Shown: positions 51,685 to 61,654, counted from the stretch's first letter. The stretch is 64,000 nt of DNA from Corynebacterium aurimucosum (GCF_030408555.1 NZ_CP047048.1:1054001-1118000); one strand, 5' to 3'. Made by a program: numbers and translations. The notes: a model not told the origin generated them from the sequence alone.

Positions 51685-53406
51685 ATGAGCGAGTTTGAGC
51701 CTTTCCCTCCGCGTGAGGTCAGCGCGGCTGCGGCGCGCTTGCTTGCAGATTCCCTCCACGCCCGTGCCCTCGCCGCACAGGAGGCGGCACGCACCGCGCT
51801 TGCCGACGATCTCACGGTGCTCACCACCGGCGGCTGGGTACGAGGTTGCATCGAGGAAGAGTTACGCACGGACCGCCCGCTCAGCGCTCCTGTCCGCTCG
51901 TGGCGCGGTATCCCTTTTGGCGCAGATACCTCGGGCGCCAACCGTTTCATGGAGCCGCGGCCTGCCCCGGCGTGGGAAGGAATCCGGGATTGCCGTGAGT
52001 TCGGGCACGTGGCCCCGCAGCCGGTGTACTCCTGGACCGACCGCATCGAGGGTGCAGAAGATTGCCTGACCCTTGATGTCGTCCGGCCGCACCACACGGG
52101 TTCACCCGATACACCGTCGGGTTCTAAGGCAGGGGAGAAGTTGCCCGTCGTGGTGTATCTGCATGGCGGCAGTTTCATCGTCGGTTCCTCCCACATGCTG
52201 ATGTTGCGCGGCTTCGAGTTCGCGGCCCAGATGGGAGTGGTCTATGTTTCGGTCAACTTTCGTTTAGGGGCTTTGGGTTACCTTGATGTTCGCAGCTTGG
52301 GCGGGGAGGCGTGCGCCAACCCGGCCGTGGCAGATCAGGTCTTAGCGCTGGAGTGGGTGCGCGAGAATATCGCGGCCTTCGGCGGGGACCCGGACAACGT
52401 CACGCTCATGGGCGAATCCGCTGGCGGCGCAGCGGTCCTGACTCTCATGGCGGTGCCGCGCGCAGAAGGGCTCTTCCACCGCGCGATTGCGCAGTCACCG
52501 CCGATAGGCATGATTCATTCGCGGGCGCAGTCGGTGTTTTGGGCCCGCGAGCTGGTTCACAAGATGGCCTTGCCACGCGATACCACCGCCGATGATCTGC
52601 GCCGGGAGGACTTCGCGGACCTGGTGCGCTCCGGTCAGTCCATGATGTGGCGCGCGGGCGAGTTGCTGTACCTGAACTCCTGCTATGCGCCGACTGTCGA
52701 CGGCGACCTCATCCCGCAACATCCCATCGAGGCCTTTGAGGACGGCAACCAGCACCCAGTGCCGCTGCTGGTGGGAACCAACTCCGGTGAGGCTAGCTTT
52801 GGAAAGTTCCTCTTCCAGCGCCAGAGCGCCCGGGAGCGCGCGGCCCTGCGACTTCTGGCTTCCTTCGATCCGGAGAGCGCGCCGGATGTCATCGCGGCCT
52901 ACGGCGGTGCGGTCTCACGCCGCGATTTCGGGGATTTGCTGACCGACGCCCTCTTCTGGGCCCCGACCGTCCGCGTAGCTTCCGAGCACGCACGGCGCTA
53001 TCCCACGTGGATGTATCGCTTCGACTTCGCTCCGGCGGCGCTGCGCTGGTTAGGTCTGGGTGCGATGCATTCGATGGAGCTATCCAACATCTTTGGCGAT
53101 CCAGGGGCGTCGAGAGTGTCCTTCCTGAACAGCATCGCTAAGCCTTCCGAAATGGAGGACGTGACCGAGACCATGCAGGCGCAGTGGGGCGAGTTCATTC
53201 GGGGCGGAGCGCCTCTAGACAACTGGCCGCAATACCGCGCGCCGCAGCGCTCGACCATGGTTTTCGATGTGGAGCCGCGCGTGGAGGAGGCGCCGATGGA
53301 GGGGCGTCGCCAAGCATGGGAGGCCTATGACATGTTGGAGTGGGGTACTGGGCGCCCGGAGATTCTGAAGGAACTGGGATTCCTGCTCGATGAGGAGAGC
53401 TATTGA
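51685..53406 (+). CDS. type B carboxylesterase
   Basis: A 573-aa alpha/beta hydrolase of the carboxylesterase/para-nitrobenzyl esterase family. The nucleophile elbow is GESAGGAAVLTL (about residues 239-250), preceded by the oxyanion motif VYLHGGSFIVGS; EDCLTLDV and NTGEASFGKFL-like NSGEASFG are family marks. The catalytic His is likely in GAMHSMELSNIFGDPG. There is no signal peptide, so it acts in the cytoplasm. Substrate unknown. Confidence 0.88.
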   Translation: MSEFEPFPPREVSAAAARLLADSLHARALAAQEAARTALADDLTVLTTGGWVRGCIEEELRTDRPLSAPVRSWRGIPFGADTSGANRFMEPRPAPAWEGIRDCREFGHVAPQPVYSWTDRIEGAEDCLTLDVVRPHHTGSPDTPSGSKAGEKLPVVVYLHGGSFIVGSSHMLMLRGFEFAAQMGVVYVSVNFRLGALGYLDVRSLGGEACANPAVADQVLALEWVRENIAAFGGDPDNVTLMGESAGGAAVLTLMAVPRAEGLFHRAIAQSPPIGMIHSRAQSVFWARELVHKMALPRDTTADDLRREDFADLVRSGQSMMWRAGELLYLNSCYAPTVDGDLIPQHPIEAFEDGNQHPVPLLVGTNSGEASFGKFLFQRQSARERAALRLLASFDPESAPDVIAAYGGAVSRRDFGDLLTDALFWAPTVRVASEHARRYPTWMYRFDFAPAALRWLGLGAMHSMELSNIFGDPGASRVSFLNSIAKPSEMEDVTETMQAQWGEFIRGGAPLDNWPQYRAPQRSTMVFDVEPRVEEAPMEGRRQAWEAYDMLEWGTGRPEILKELGFLLDEESY

Positions 53407-53423
53407 CGGAGATCGCAGGTAAG

Positions 53424-53465
53424 ATGTGTGGGGCCTTGGCAGCAGCCCGGGTGAGACTCCCACAT
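53424..53465 (+). other. leader hairpin before the acidic-protein gene
   Basis: ATGTG..GG pairs with CCCACAT around about 27 nt containing GCAGCAGCCCGG, ending 17 nt before the ATG at 53483. There is no recognisable SD for that ATG, so the structure may influence translation. Confidence 0.35.
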
Positions 53466-53482
53466 GGACGGATGTTAATCAC

Positions 53483-54355
53483 ATGAGCTTTTTTGAAGAT
53501 ATCGCCTCTGCGCTGGACGGGGAGGGCATTGAGTCCCGCGTCAACGACGATGTGATGTTCGTGCCCATCACCTCCGATTTGGAAATCCAGTTTGTGGAAA
53601 TTGACCCCATCCTGCCGGCGGCCAACGTCTACATTGCCGCGGCCGATGTGGATGAAGATGATGAAGACTTCGAGGCCGTTTTGGTGTCCGTGGCGTTTTC
53701 TGTGGACGATGCGGTTGAGGCCGTATCCCGCCACATTGCCACGGACCAGGTGGTGACGGTGCTGCGTGACCTGCTGGAGGGCACTGACGAGCGCATCGCC
53801 GAGTTGGAGTTTCTCCAGGATGAGTTCAACCCGAACCTAGTCGTGGCGGAAGTCGCCAACGACTCGGAGCTGCGCGTGCTCGTGGAAACCATCGACGGTG
53901 TCCCGAGCGCGATCGTGCGTTTCCTCTCCTTCGACTTCGATGAGGAAGAGCTCGACGAACTGGAGGATGAGGCGATCAGCAAGCTCTGGGAAATCGATAC
54001 TCCGGAGGACATGAGTGAGGAAGAGCGCGTTGCCATCTTCGGCGATGCAGACGACGAAGACGGCGGGCTAGCCCCCATCATTGAGGTCCCGGCTGAGGCA
54101 CTCGAACTGGGTACCTACACCGACTTCGACCGCCTCTTCGATGTGCTCAGCTTGGTCTCCGATCAAGCCTTAGATTGGGAAGCACAGCTGGTGAGCATCG
54201 ATGACGATGACTTCGACGAGCCTGAGGTTTATGACATCTTCGGCGCCGATGATGAGGACGATGACGTTCTCTTCGAAGACGATGATGACGAAGACGATGA
54301 TTACGACGAGGACGGAGCAGAGGACGCCGATAGCGACGGTGACTCCGAGGACTAA
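53483..54355 (+). CDS. very acidic protein with Asp/Glu tail, function unknown
   Basis: A 290-aa cytoplasmic protein, extremely acidic. Residues 1 to about 240 look folded (two alpha/beta repeats, MSFFEDIASALDGEGIESRV.. and NPNLVVAEVANDSELRVLVE), faintly like YbjN-type chaperone-like domains. The last 45 or so residues are almost only Asp/Glu with few others. I take the ATG at 53483; the frame is open 19 codons further without similarity to a coding start. The next gene, 62 bp on, encodes a membrane protein. Confidence 0.7.
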   Translation: MSFFEDIASALDGEGIESRVNDDVMFVPITSDLEIQFVEIDPILPAANVYIAAADVDEDDEDFEAVLVSVAFSVDDAVEAVSRHIATDQVVTVLRDLLEGTDERIAELEFLQDEFNPNLVVAEVANDSELRVLVETIDGVPSAIVRFLSFDFDEEELDELEDEAISKLWEIDTPEDMSEEERVAIFGDADDEDGGLAPIIEVPAEALELGTYTDFDRLFDVLSLVSDQALDWEAQLVSIDDDDFDEPEVYDIFGADDEDDDVLFEDDDDEDDDYDEDGAEDADSDGDSED

Positions 54356-54417
54356 AAGCTCCCAGGGTAGGGTAGGTGCGTACTTTTCCCTACGTTAATG
54401 AGGAGCAACCAAAACAC

Positions 54418-55269
54418 ATGCCGGACAAGAAGGCATCTCGGAGCCAACGCCTGTGTGTTGGCTCCGCCCTAGTGTGTGCGGCTCTGGCTTGGGCTCTGTC
54501 GTTGAATTCGGATTACGGGCATGGGGAATTTATTTTCGCTTCCGCCCTTTCCACCAGCGTGTGGTGCCTGAGCCTCGCCGGCGCACTTTTCTTCTTTGCC
54601 ACGCAATGGTGTTCTTTAGGCCACCATGCGCTGTTCAACCCATTGCTGGCAGTGGCGGTGAACCTGTTGATGTCATCGTTGATCTTCAACGTGAACATCC
54701 CCCTGTATCTGGACATGATGGGCACGGCATTCATCGCGATCGTCTATGGCCCAGTCCTAGGTATGGGTACGGCCGTTTTGACTGCTTGCTTGGCCAGTAT
54801 TTATAACCCACTGCTCTTGGTGTATCTACCGGTAGCCGTGACGGTAGCGTACCTGTTTGGCTGGCTGGCGCGTCGAGGCGCCTTTAAACGGATGCTGGTC
54901 ATGATGCTCGCCGGCGCTGGTGTGGGAGTAGTTGCTGGGCTGTTGACCACGATGTGTACCTTGCTCTTGCCCGGTGAGTATGGACAAAGCGGACCCATCA
55001 AGCTCATGGCACTGTGGGAGCTAATTTTGCATGACGGACGCCTGGCAGTTCTCTTGCAGAGTCTGAGCTCCGACGTGATTGATAAAACGTTCACGACTCT
55101 GGTGGTTTGCGCAGCCATCCGCTTCGCACCGAAACCGCTCCTCTGTCTTTATGACTACCCGGAGACGCGCCCATCCCGAGACCGCGTCTTAACGGAGGAC
55201 AGGTTCACGCTTTCCCTCGATGAGGAACCACCCCGCAACCTCCTGGACCGGATGCAGCGCTTCTTTTAA
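54418..55269 (+). CDS. multi-pass membrane protein, ECF-transporter S-component-like
   Basis: A 283-aa protein with about six helices in the first 240 residues and a soluble tail. The central NPLLAVAVNLLMSSLIF, LYLDMMGTAFIAIVYGPVLG and the Gly-rich helix AGAGVGVVAGLLTT resemble substrate-binding S components of ECF vitamin transporters, which bind ligand without energy-coupling genes nearby. The ligand is unknown. ATG 54418 is taken although AGGAG is 12 nt away; a GTG at 54376 is the alternative. Confidence 0.65.
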   Translation: MPDKKASRSQRLCVGSALVCAALAWALSLNSDYGHGEFIFASALSTSVWCLSLAGALFFFATQWCSLGHHALFNPLLAVAVNLLMSSLIFNVNIPLYLDMMGTAFIAIVYGPVLGMGTAVLTACLASIYNPLLLVYLPVAVTVAYLFGWLARRGAFKRMLVMMLAGAGVGVVAGLLTTMCTLLLPGEYGQSGPIKLMALWELILHDGRLAVLLQSLSSDVIDKTFTTLVVCAAIRFAPKPLLCLYDYPETRPSRDRVLTEDRFTLSLDEEPPRNLLDRMQRFF

Positions 55270-55337
55270 GAGCTCTCGTAGCTGCGTGGCTCCAGCCACT
55301 CGGGCGACAGCCGCATTGGACAGGAGCCAAGAGAGTA

Positions 55338-55859
55338 TTAGGCGGCTTGGCTGAAGCCTTCGAAGAGGGAAAGCGGTGAATGCACCGGGGTGTAGGTGCT
55401 ATCTACCAGCCACACAAACGTCGCCGCACTGCTGCTGGAAATCTCATGAACTGCGGAGACAAGCTCTTCTGGGACCAGTGCCCGCACCCAGGCTTCCGCT
55501 AGCGAGGGAGTAACGGGACGTCCAGTCGGATCGGTGATGCGTACGGTAATGAGATAAGAAGGCACGCGCTTTTCGCCATAACCCAGCACGCGGGCCTTGG
55601 CCCGCTCGCCCACGCGGTGGCGCGACACAGTAAAAGTCAGCGGTAGCGATTCGCCGCCTTCTATGGCCACTGGTGGCAGAACCTTCGATGGTGGCCGCCA
55701 CTGCGGAGTGGGCCGCGCGAGTGAGCGAGGATGGCGGATGATGCTCTCCATGGAGCGAAGAGTTTCATGGTGGTGGTAGAGGATCTCCGTGGTCAGCTCA
55801 CCGGGGCTGAGCGTGGACGGGGACTGAACGGACTGGGGAATGCTGCTGTAATTCTTCAT
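55338..55859 (-). CDS. conserved hypothetical protein
   Basis: A 173-aa protein. The N-terminal 65 residues are Ser/His/Pro-rich and probably disordered; the rest (LPLTFTVSRHRVGERAKARV, VPSYLITVRITDPTGRPVTP, LAEAWVRALVPEELVSAVHE) is a compact alpha/beta domain. There is no signal peptide or known motif. Start ATG 55859; an ATG ten codons upstream would overlap the promoter of the divergent MFS gene. Function unknown. Confidence 0.6.
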   Translation of the reverse strand: MKNYSSIPQSVQSPSTLSPGELTTEILYHHHETLRSMESIIRHPRSLARPTPQWRPPSKVLPPVAIEGGESLPLTFTVSRHRVGERAKARVLGYGEKRVPSYLITVRITDPTGRPVTPSLAEAWVRALVPEELVSAVHEISSSSAATFVWLVDSTYTPVHSPLSLFEGFSQAA

Positions 55860-55953
55860 GGCGCACACACTAGATGCCTGTGCGGACATTCCACGTCAAA
55901 GTGTCGAACTATTGTTCGACGATTTGACGTCGTGGGCTAAAGTGAGTGGCGAT

Positions 55954-57189
55954 ATGAAAAATACTGCAGAACCGCAGGTAAAAATCCCGCGGGAAATTTG
56001 GGTCATGGTCACCGCCGGGTTCATCATCGCCTTGGGGTACGGGCTCATTGCACCGCTGCTGCCGCAGTTCATCGTCAGCTTCGACGTCTCAATGGCTGCG
56101 GCTGGTCTCGTAGTCTCCGTCTTTTCTGCTAGCCGCCTTGTCTTCGCACCCGCCGCCGGGTTCCTCATCGACCGCGTCGGCACGCGCCGCGTCTACGTGA
56201 CGGGCCTGTTCACCGTGGCAGTGACCACCGGTTTAGTGGGCGTGGCGCAGGAGTATTGGCAGATCGTTGCGCTGCGCACTATCGCCGGCATTGGCTCGAC
56301 GATGTTCACTGTCGCGGCGATGGGGCTCATTGTGCGCCTAGCACCACCCAGCATTCGCGGGCGCTGTTCGGCAACCTATGCCACGTCTTTCCTTCTTGGC
56401 AACGTGATTGGCCCGCTCGTGGGCGCGAGCCTCTCTTTCTTAGGATTCCGCTGGCCTTTCTTTATCTATGGCGTTGGCGTCGCCATCGCCGCACTCGTTG
56501 TGTGGATCCTGATGCCCTCGGTCAATGAGGCCGATGAACGTCGGCGTCACCTTACGCCCATGCGCTTGGAGGAAGCCTGGGCGGATACTGCTTACCGTGC
56601 AGTGCTGACGTCGAACTTCGCCCAGGGCTGGATCAATATGGGTGTGCGCGTAGCGGTTCTGCCACTGTTCGCGGCCGCCATTTTTGCCAACGGTGCATCT
56701 ACATCAGGCGTTGCGCTAGCGGCCTTTGCCGCGGGCAATGCCATCGTCTTGCAGTTCTCCGGCTCCTGGTCGGACCGCGTGGGGCGCCGGCCACTCACCG
56801 TTGCGGGACTTGTGGGCTCCGCGTTGTTCGTGGGCACGCTGGGCTTGGCGACGAACATCGTCTCCCTCCTCATCCTCTCCGCCCTGTCCGGCGCCGCTTC
56901 TGGCCTAATCGCCCCCTCGCAGCAGGCAGCCGTGGCGGATATCGTCGGCTCGAAGCGCTCGGGTGGTCAGGTGCTGTCGACATTCCAGATGGCAGGTGAC
57001 TTTGGGCAAATCTTAGGCCCCATCGTCATTGGACTGCTGGCGGATAGGTACGGGTTTGAGACAGCCTTTGGCTTCTGTGCGGTAGTTGCTGCAGCTGGCG
57101 TTGTGGCGTGGATTTTCGGACGCGACACCTTGGCGGAGAGAAAGGGAATCCTGCAGGGCCTGCGCCACCGCTACCGCCCGCGGCGTTGA
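55954..57189 (+). CDS. major facilitator superfamily transporter
   Basis: A 411-aa, 12-helix transporter. The MFS loop 2-3 motif is seen as GFLIDRVGTRRVYVTG (about residues 68-83) and repeated in the second half as SWSDRVGRRPLTVAG. The arrangement fits the DHA1 drug/proton antiporter group. ATG 55954 is chosen; a GTG four codons earlier is possible. The last residues are basic (RHRYRPRR). Substrate unknown. Confidence 0.87.
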   Translation: MKNTAEPQVKIPREIWVMVTAGFIIALGYGLIAPLLPQFIVSFDVSMAAAGLVVSVFSASRLVFAPAAGFLIDRVGTRRVYVTGLFTVAVTTGLVGVAQEYWQIVALRTIAGIGSTMFTVAAMGLIVRLAPPSIRGRCSATYATSFLLGNVIGPLVGASLSFLGFRWPFFIYGVGVAIAALVVWILMPSVNEADERRRHLTPMRLEEAWADTAYRAVLTSNFAQGWINMGVRVAVLPLFAAAIFANGASTSGVALAAFAAGNAIVLQFSGSWSDRVGRRPLTVAGLVGSALFVGTLGLATNIVSLLILSALSGAASGLIAPSQQAAVADIVGSKRSGGQVLSTFQMAGDFGQILGPIVIGLLADRYGFETAFGFCAVVAAAGVVAWIFGRDTLAERKGILQGLRHRYRPRR

Positions 57190-57534
57190 TGGGCAAAAGA
57201 CTGGAAGGCTCCGTCAGTATCTTTCTGGCAGAGTCTTCAGGGCCGTTTAGTTCTAGTGGGTGCGGCGCGCTTTCTTGCTGCACGCAGCCCAGCGAGGGGT
57301 GGTGCCGGTTTTGAAGCTGCGCTCCCGAAAGCGCGTAAAGCCATAGATGGAAGTTTCAGAACCGTTATCTGGGCGGCTCCACCTCTTCCGGCTACGCTCG
57401 CTCGCGGCTGCCATAACCGTCCTCCACACTTCTGCACCACGGCATCAGAGAATAATATTTGCTTAATCTGCTAAGGAAATCTTAATTTAACGGTGCTTAC
57501 GGCGTCAACTTCATAACCTGACCGTAATTGAGGT
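57190..57534. other. 345-bp gap between convergent genes
   Basis: I see no supported gene, repeat element or terminator with a T-run. The last 90 bp are A+T-rich. A small hairpin GCGCTCCCGAAAGCGCG lies near 57326. Confidence 0.5.
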
Positions 57535-60500
57535 TTAAGCGACAGTGCGCCCGGCGGCGTAGAGCTGCTTAGGCATATCGCGGCGAAGGCTCCATTCAAA
57601 CTGGATGGGTTTCTCGCCCCTGTGCGAGACGTAATCGACATTTCCTAAGAAGGTGTATGCCGATGCCGTGTCCACCTTGTTCCGCTTGGTAAAACGCGTG
57701 GCGATGATGATGTTGCCGTTGAGTTCGTGGTGGTGGATGTAGCGTCGGGCCATTGCGGACTTGAGCGACGTAGTGGATTGGGATTCCCAGTGCAGCCGAT
57801 CAGGCGCCAGTGGGTAATCGCGGTAATTCGTGGAGGCACTCACGTTCTCATCCTTCTGGAAAGTTACCAGGAAGAGATCGGTATTAGTGGCGTCGAAGCG
57901 GCGTACTCCCTCTCGCGGCAAATTTGCGAGTTTACGCAAAGGGCCATCGTCCAAAGCTCCAACGAGCTCAGCCAGGCTGTAGTCCCCGTGAGTCTCCAAG
58001 ACGCTATTTGTTGATTTCTCCGGGATGACGCGGGACCGGTCGAGCGTGAGCTGCATGACCTGAGTAACTTCAGCGACGAAGGAAGGACAGGCCCGGATGG
58101 TACGCAGGGCCTCATCAAGGGATTCCGGCACCGTTGTATTTGAATTTGCCCACAGAGCCAGCACGAGCATGGTGGCATATCGGGTTTGCTCGGGAGTCAT
58201 GTCTTTCTCGTTGGGCCCGTCCGGAGAAATAAGAAGACTGTAGGCCGCTACGCGGTTCGGGTCATTGATGTGCAGTAGCACGCGGATTCGGCTGAGAAGA
58301 AACTCCTCGTGTTCATTTGCGGGGGCGGAGGGCAACAGTTCTTCGTCGCGCAGCAGCGTGGTCCACGTAATGCCCTTGCGACGGTAGATGTCTTCCACCG
58401 GAACACCGGAGCTATTAATGAAGCTAGCGAGGTCGGTAGTGCCGTAATCAGTGATGAGTGCTCGTATCTTCTTAATCGAGTTACGGGCCAAACGTTTGAT
58501 GTTTTTTAGAACGCGCTTGGTAGTCACACGGTCCAGCGTGATGTTGGAGCCCGGTGGGGCAGTGGGGAAGCCCTGCTCGACCTCCTTGGCAAGGTTCTTC
58601 CCTCGCGCGGGGGTCAGAGCCTTGAATCGCTCTTCGAAATCGAATTCTTCGTGCTGTACACCCAAGAAATCAAAGACAGTGCAGGCATTCTTTTTCTCGT
58701 GGAGGCGTAAACCGCGGCCCAATTGTTGGACAAAGAGTACTGGGCTCTGTGTCGGGCGTAGAAGCAGCAGCGTGTTGACCTCGGGGATGTCCACGCCCTC
58801 GTTGAAAATATCGACCGCAAAGATGATGCTGATGGTGCCTTCGCGAAGCTGCTCAATGGCACGTCGACGCTCATCAACACTGAGCTTGCTGCTGACCGCT
58901 TGGGCAGGGATGCCGAAAAAGTTGAATTGCTCGGCCATGTATTCGGCATGGGCGATGGATACGCAAAATCCGAGGGCCTTCATGTCGGAGAGATCGAAGA
59001 TGCGGCGGTTGAGCTCGTTGATGATGAACCGAGTGCGCTTTTCACCGGCCTTGATGTAAAACTCGCTCAGCTCCGAAACCTGGTAATCCTTCTTCCCGCG
59101 GTTCCAGGTCAAGCTCGTCAGGTCAGTATCATCGTCGACTCCGTAGTAGTGCAACGGGGCGAGAAGCTGGAGACGCAATGCATCCCAGAGGCGGAGTTCA
59201 TGGGCCACGCGGTAGTCGAAGTACTTTTGTACGTTCTCGCCGTCACCGCGCTCCGGCGTGGCGGTTAGCCCCAAGAGCTCGCGCGGTTGCAGGTAGTCAA
59301 GAACTGCGCGGTAGGTCGGGGCCTCAGCGTGGTGAAACTCGTCAATGACGACGACTTCAAAATGGTCCGGTGCAATGTTTGACAGGCGCTTGCTATGCAG
59401 AGACTGGATGCTCGCAAAGACATGGTCCCACTCGGCGGGCTTCCTTTCGCCGACGAGGAGCTCGCCAAAACCTACGGTGCTAAGCACCTCGCGATAGGTC
59501 CGCTGGGCCTGGGTAAGAATCTCGCGCCGGTGGGCAATGAAAAGTAGTCGTGGCTTGCGCCCCAGCTTCTCGCATAGGCGGCGGTAGTCCAGTGCTGCCA
59601 CAACAGTCTTGCCTGTACCAGTAGCGGCAATGAGGAGATTGCGATGACGATCGTGAACTTCGCGCTCGGAATCTAAAGCTTCGAGCATCTCCTCCTGGTA
59701 GGGATAGGGCTCAACGCGAAGGCCTGAGAGTTCGAGCTTTTCACCGGGCTTTGCTTCAAGAAATCTGGCGCTGCCGAGGGCCTCCTTGAGGCGCTCGAAG
59801 TCTTGGTCCGGGTCAAATGCTTTGAAATGGGTGTCGTACCAATAGCTGTCGAAGGTCTTGATGAACTTTTCGATTATCTCCGGCGTGGAGGAACGAGAGC
59901 CCCGGACGTTCCATTCCCAACCGTCAACAAGCGCTGATCGCGAGAGGTTTGAGCTACCGATGAAGGCGGTGTCGAATCCGGACTGACGGCGGAAAAGCCA
60001 GGCTTTGGCATGTAACCGTGTGGTCTTGCTTTCGTAGCAGATCCGGACGTCAGCGCCGTAGTCTTCCACGAGGCGGCGCACGGCGGCGGCTTCGGTCGCC
60101 CCGCAGTACGTCGAAGTGATGACGCGCAGCGGGATCTGGTGATCCCTGAGGTATTCCAATTCATCGCTGATGACCGCGATGCCCGAAGTCTTGATGAAAG
60201 CGCACAATAGATCGACGGAGTCGGCCGTTCGGATCTCGCGGGCAATCTCGACCGACATATTTGTGTCGTCCACGCTGTTGGTGAACAAGGCGCTGGAGTT
60301 GAGCGAGACTTCCGGGAGTTTCGGGGCCTCTTCGAGCTCTAATCTATAGATGGCGTAAAGCAGTTCCTCGGCGGAGATGGACTCATCCACCCCGAGGTGT
60401 TGCGCGAGCCCATTGATGAGGGCCACACGCTCTTCGGGCTTTGATAACTCTGTGAGCTTGCGCTCAAGGGCCTTGGCAAAATGCTGGGACACTGCCGCGG

Positions 60501-60651
60501 CGAACCGCGGGTCGACATCCTTCTTGGAACCGTGGGCGATGCCGGTTGCTGCCGTGGGTCGAGCTCTCTTGGTTTCCTCGATTCGCTCCTGGACTCGGGC
60601 GGTGACTGGGGTTTCGTAGATGCCAAACGGCAGAATCGACTCGGAACTCAT
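57535..60651 (-). CDS. PLD nuclease - superfamily 2 helicase - DUF3427 protein
   Basis: A 1,038-aa multidomain protein. Residues about 130-270 are a phospholipase D-type nuclease domain with H214-x-K216 (RLHAKAWLF) and IGSSNLS. The SF2 helicase core follows: Walker A ATGTGKT (343-349), DEFHHA (437-442), LLGLTATPERGDG and QLGRGLRLHEKK as motif VI. The C-terminal 250-300 residues are DUF3427. Its ATG overlaps the original stop of a NUDIX gene (ATGA), so both were one operon, now cut by an IS. A DNA-processing role is likely; defence against foreign DNA is an inference. The gene itself looks intact. Confidence 0.87.
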   Translation of the reverse strand: MSSESILPFGIYETPVTARVQERIEETKRARPTAATGIAHGSKKDVDPRFAAAVSQHFAKALERKLTELSKPEERVALINGLAQHLGVDESISAEELLYAIYRLELEEAPKLPEVSLNSSALFTNSVDDTNMSVEIAREIRTADSVDLLCAFIKTSGIAVISDELEYLRDHQIPLRVITSTYCGATEAAAVRRLVEDYGADVRICYESKTTRLHAKAWLFRRQSGFDTAFIGSSNLSRSALVDGWEWNVRGSRSSTPEIIEKFIKTFDSYWYDTHFKAFDPDQDFERLKEALGSARFLEAKPGEKLELSGLRVEPYPYQEEMLEALDSEREVHDRHRNLLIAATGTGKTVVAALDYRRLCEKLGRKPRLLFIAHRREILTQAQRTYREVLSTVGFGELLVGERKPAEWDHVFASIQSLHSKRLSNIAPDHFEVVVIDEFHHAEAPTYRAVLDYLQPRELLGLTATPERGDGENVQKYFDYRVAHELRLWDALRLQLLAPLHYYGVDDDTDLTSLTWNRGKKDYQVSELSEFYIKAGEKRTRFIINELNRRIFDLSDMKALGFCVSIAHAEYMAEQFNFFGIPAQAVSSKLSVDERRRAIEQLREGTISIIFAVDIFNEGVDIPEVNTLLLLRPTQSPVLFVQQLGRGLRLHEKKNACTVFDFLGVQHEEFDFEERFKALTPARGKNLAKEVEQGFPTAPPGSNITLDRVTTKRVLKNIKRLARNSIKKIRALITDYGTTDLASFINSSGVPVEDIYRRKGITWTTLLRDEELLPSAPANEHEEFLLSRIRVLLHINDPNRVAAYSLLISPDGPNEKDMTPEQTRYATMLVLALWANSNTTVPESLDEALRTIRACPSFVAEVTQVMQLTLDRSRVIPEKSTNSVLETHGDYSLAELVGALDDGPLRKLANLPREGVRRFDATNTDLFLVTFQKDENVSASTNYRDYPLAPDRLHWESQSTTSLKSAMARRYIHHHELNGNIIIATRFTKRNKVDTASAYTFLGNVDYVSHRGEKPIQFEWSLRRDMPKQLYAAGRTVA

Positions 60652-60721
60652 AGGCGCGAAGAAAGCAGTTTGACGGCGGGGATATCTGCAGGGGCCCAGT
60701 CGAGTTCCCGGGCCTCAGTAG
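60648..60721 (-). pseudogene. NUDIX gene, 3' fragment beyond the IS
   Basis: Minus-strand frame EARELDWAPADIPAVKLL, ending SSRL-stop, the expected C-terminus of a MutT-type NUDIX protein. The TGA overlaps the helicase ATG in ATGA. Joined to the 5' fragment at 62027 it gives 131 codons with no frame break. Confidence 0.85.
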
Positions 60722-60761
60722 GGGGGCCTGACCCCCGGAAAGTAGACACGTCGGGGGTTAG

Positions 60762-61604
60762 CTATGCTGCTTGGGTCAGTGTAGCTGATGTGAGTGCTTC
60801 GAAGTCATCGGGGGCTAGAAGGTTGCACCAGGAGTGCCGTCTGCGCGTGTTGTAGCGCATGCACCATCGGAAGACTTCTTGGCGGCAGATGATGGGATTG
60901 TCAAAAACTTTCCTATCTCGCAGAACTTCACGCTTTAAAGTGGCGTTAAACGATTCTGCCAGGGCATTATCGGCACTCGTTCCCACTGCTCCCATGGATT
61001 GGCGAACACCAAGTTGGGTGCAGTGGTCTTGAAAAGCCTGTGAGGTGTACACACTGCCATGATCAGAATGGAAAATTACCCCTTTAAGGCTTCCGCGAAC
61101 CTTGCTGGCATGGGACAAAGCTTCGATAACCAGCGATACCCGCATGTGATCGGCGAGCGCATGACCGACAAGTTTGCGCGAGTAGACGTCGATGACTGTG
61201 GCAAGGTACATGTTCTTGCCTCCCTTACACGGCAGGTAGGTGATATCGCCTACATACACCTGGTTCGGCTTATCAGCGGTGAATTTGCGGCCTACTAAAT
61301 CTGGCATGACTCGATGACCAGGCTTGCGCCTGGTAGTGACACATCGACGTTGTTTAGTAAAGCCTTTTAGCCCCATGGATTTCATAATGCGTGCGACCTT
61401 CTTGTGATTGATCGGAGGAAAGTCCGTATCGGCTTTAAGGCTTGCAGCGATGCGTTTAGCACCATAAAGCCCGTGCTCATCATCGAAGATGCTCTTGATT
61501 CGTGCACCAATAAGAGCATCCGAACACATCTTTAACCTGCGTTTTTCGCGGGTGTTGACCCATTTGTAGAACGAGGAGCGATTGAGCTTTAACACGTGGC
61601 ACAT
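60762..61604 (-). CDS. IS3-family transposase OrfB (DDE catalytic part)
   Basis: A 280-aa rve-type integrase core with the three catalytic acids in VGDITYLP, FHSDHGSVYTS and DNALAESFNATLK (D-D-35-E). The frame continues upstream of the ATG, through VYDHRTEYSVKRMC, to the orfA end, so the active enzyme is an OrfAB fusion made by -1 frameshifting, probably at the T-run in ATATTTTGCC near 61688. The N-terminal HTH_21 segment (DALIGARIKSIFDDEHGLYGAKRI) is present. Confidence 0.92.
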   Translation of the reverse strand: MCHVLKLNRSSFYKWVNTREKRRLKMCSDALIGARIKSIFDDEHGLYGAKRIAASLKADTDFPPINHKKVARIMKSMGLKGFTKQRRCVTTRRKPGHRVMPDLVGRKFTADKPNQVYVGDITYLPCKGGKNMYLATVIDVYSRKLVGHALADHMRVSLVIEALSHASKVRGSLKGVIFHSDHGSVYTSQAFQDHCTQLGVRQSMGAVGTSADNALAESFNATLKREVLRDRKVFDNPIICRQEVFRWCMRYNTRRRHSWCNLLAPDDFEALTSATLTQAA

Positions 61605-61654
61605 CCGCTTGACCGAGTACTCGGTTCGATGGTCATAGACAAACTGGAAGCGGA

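Noticed and set aside
53424..53482. Cobalamin-type riboswitch
   Set aside because: GGTGAGACTCCCACATGGAC resembles part of the core, but the rest of the conserved cobalamin elements is missing and the segment is far too short.
57237..57440. 67-codon minus-strand ORF in the gap after the MFS gene
   Set aside because: Arg/Ala-rich composition, no RBS, no similarity I can recognise.
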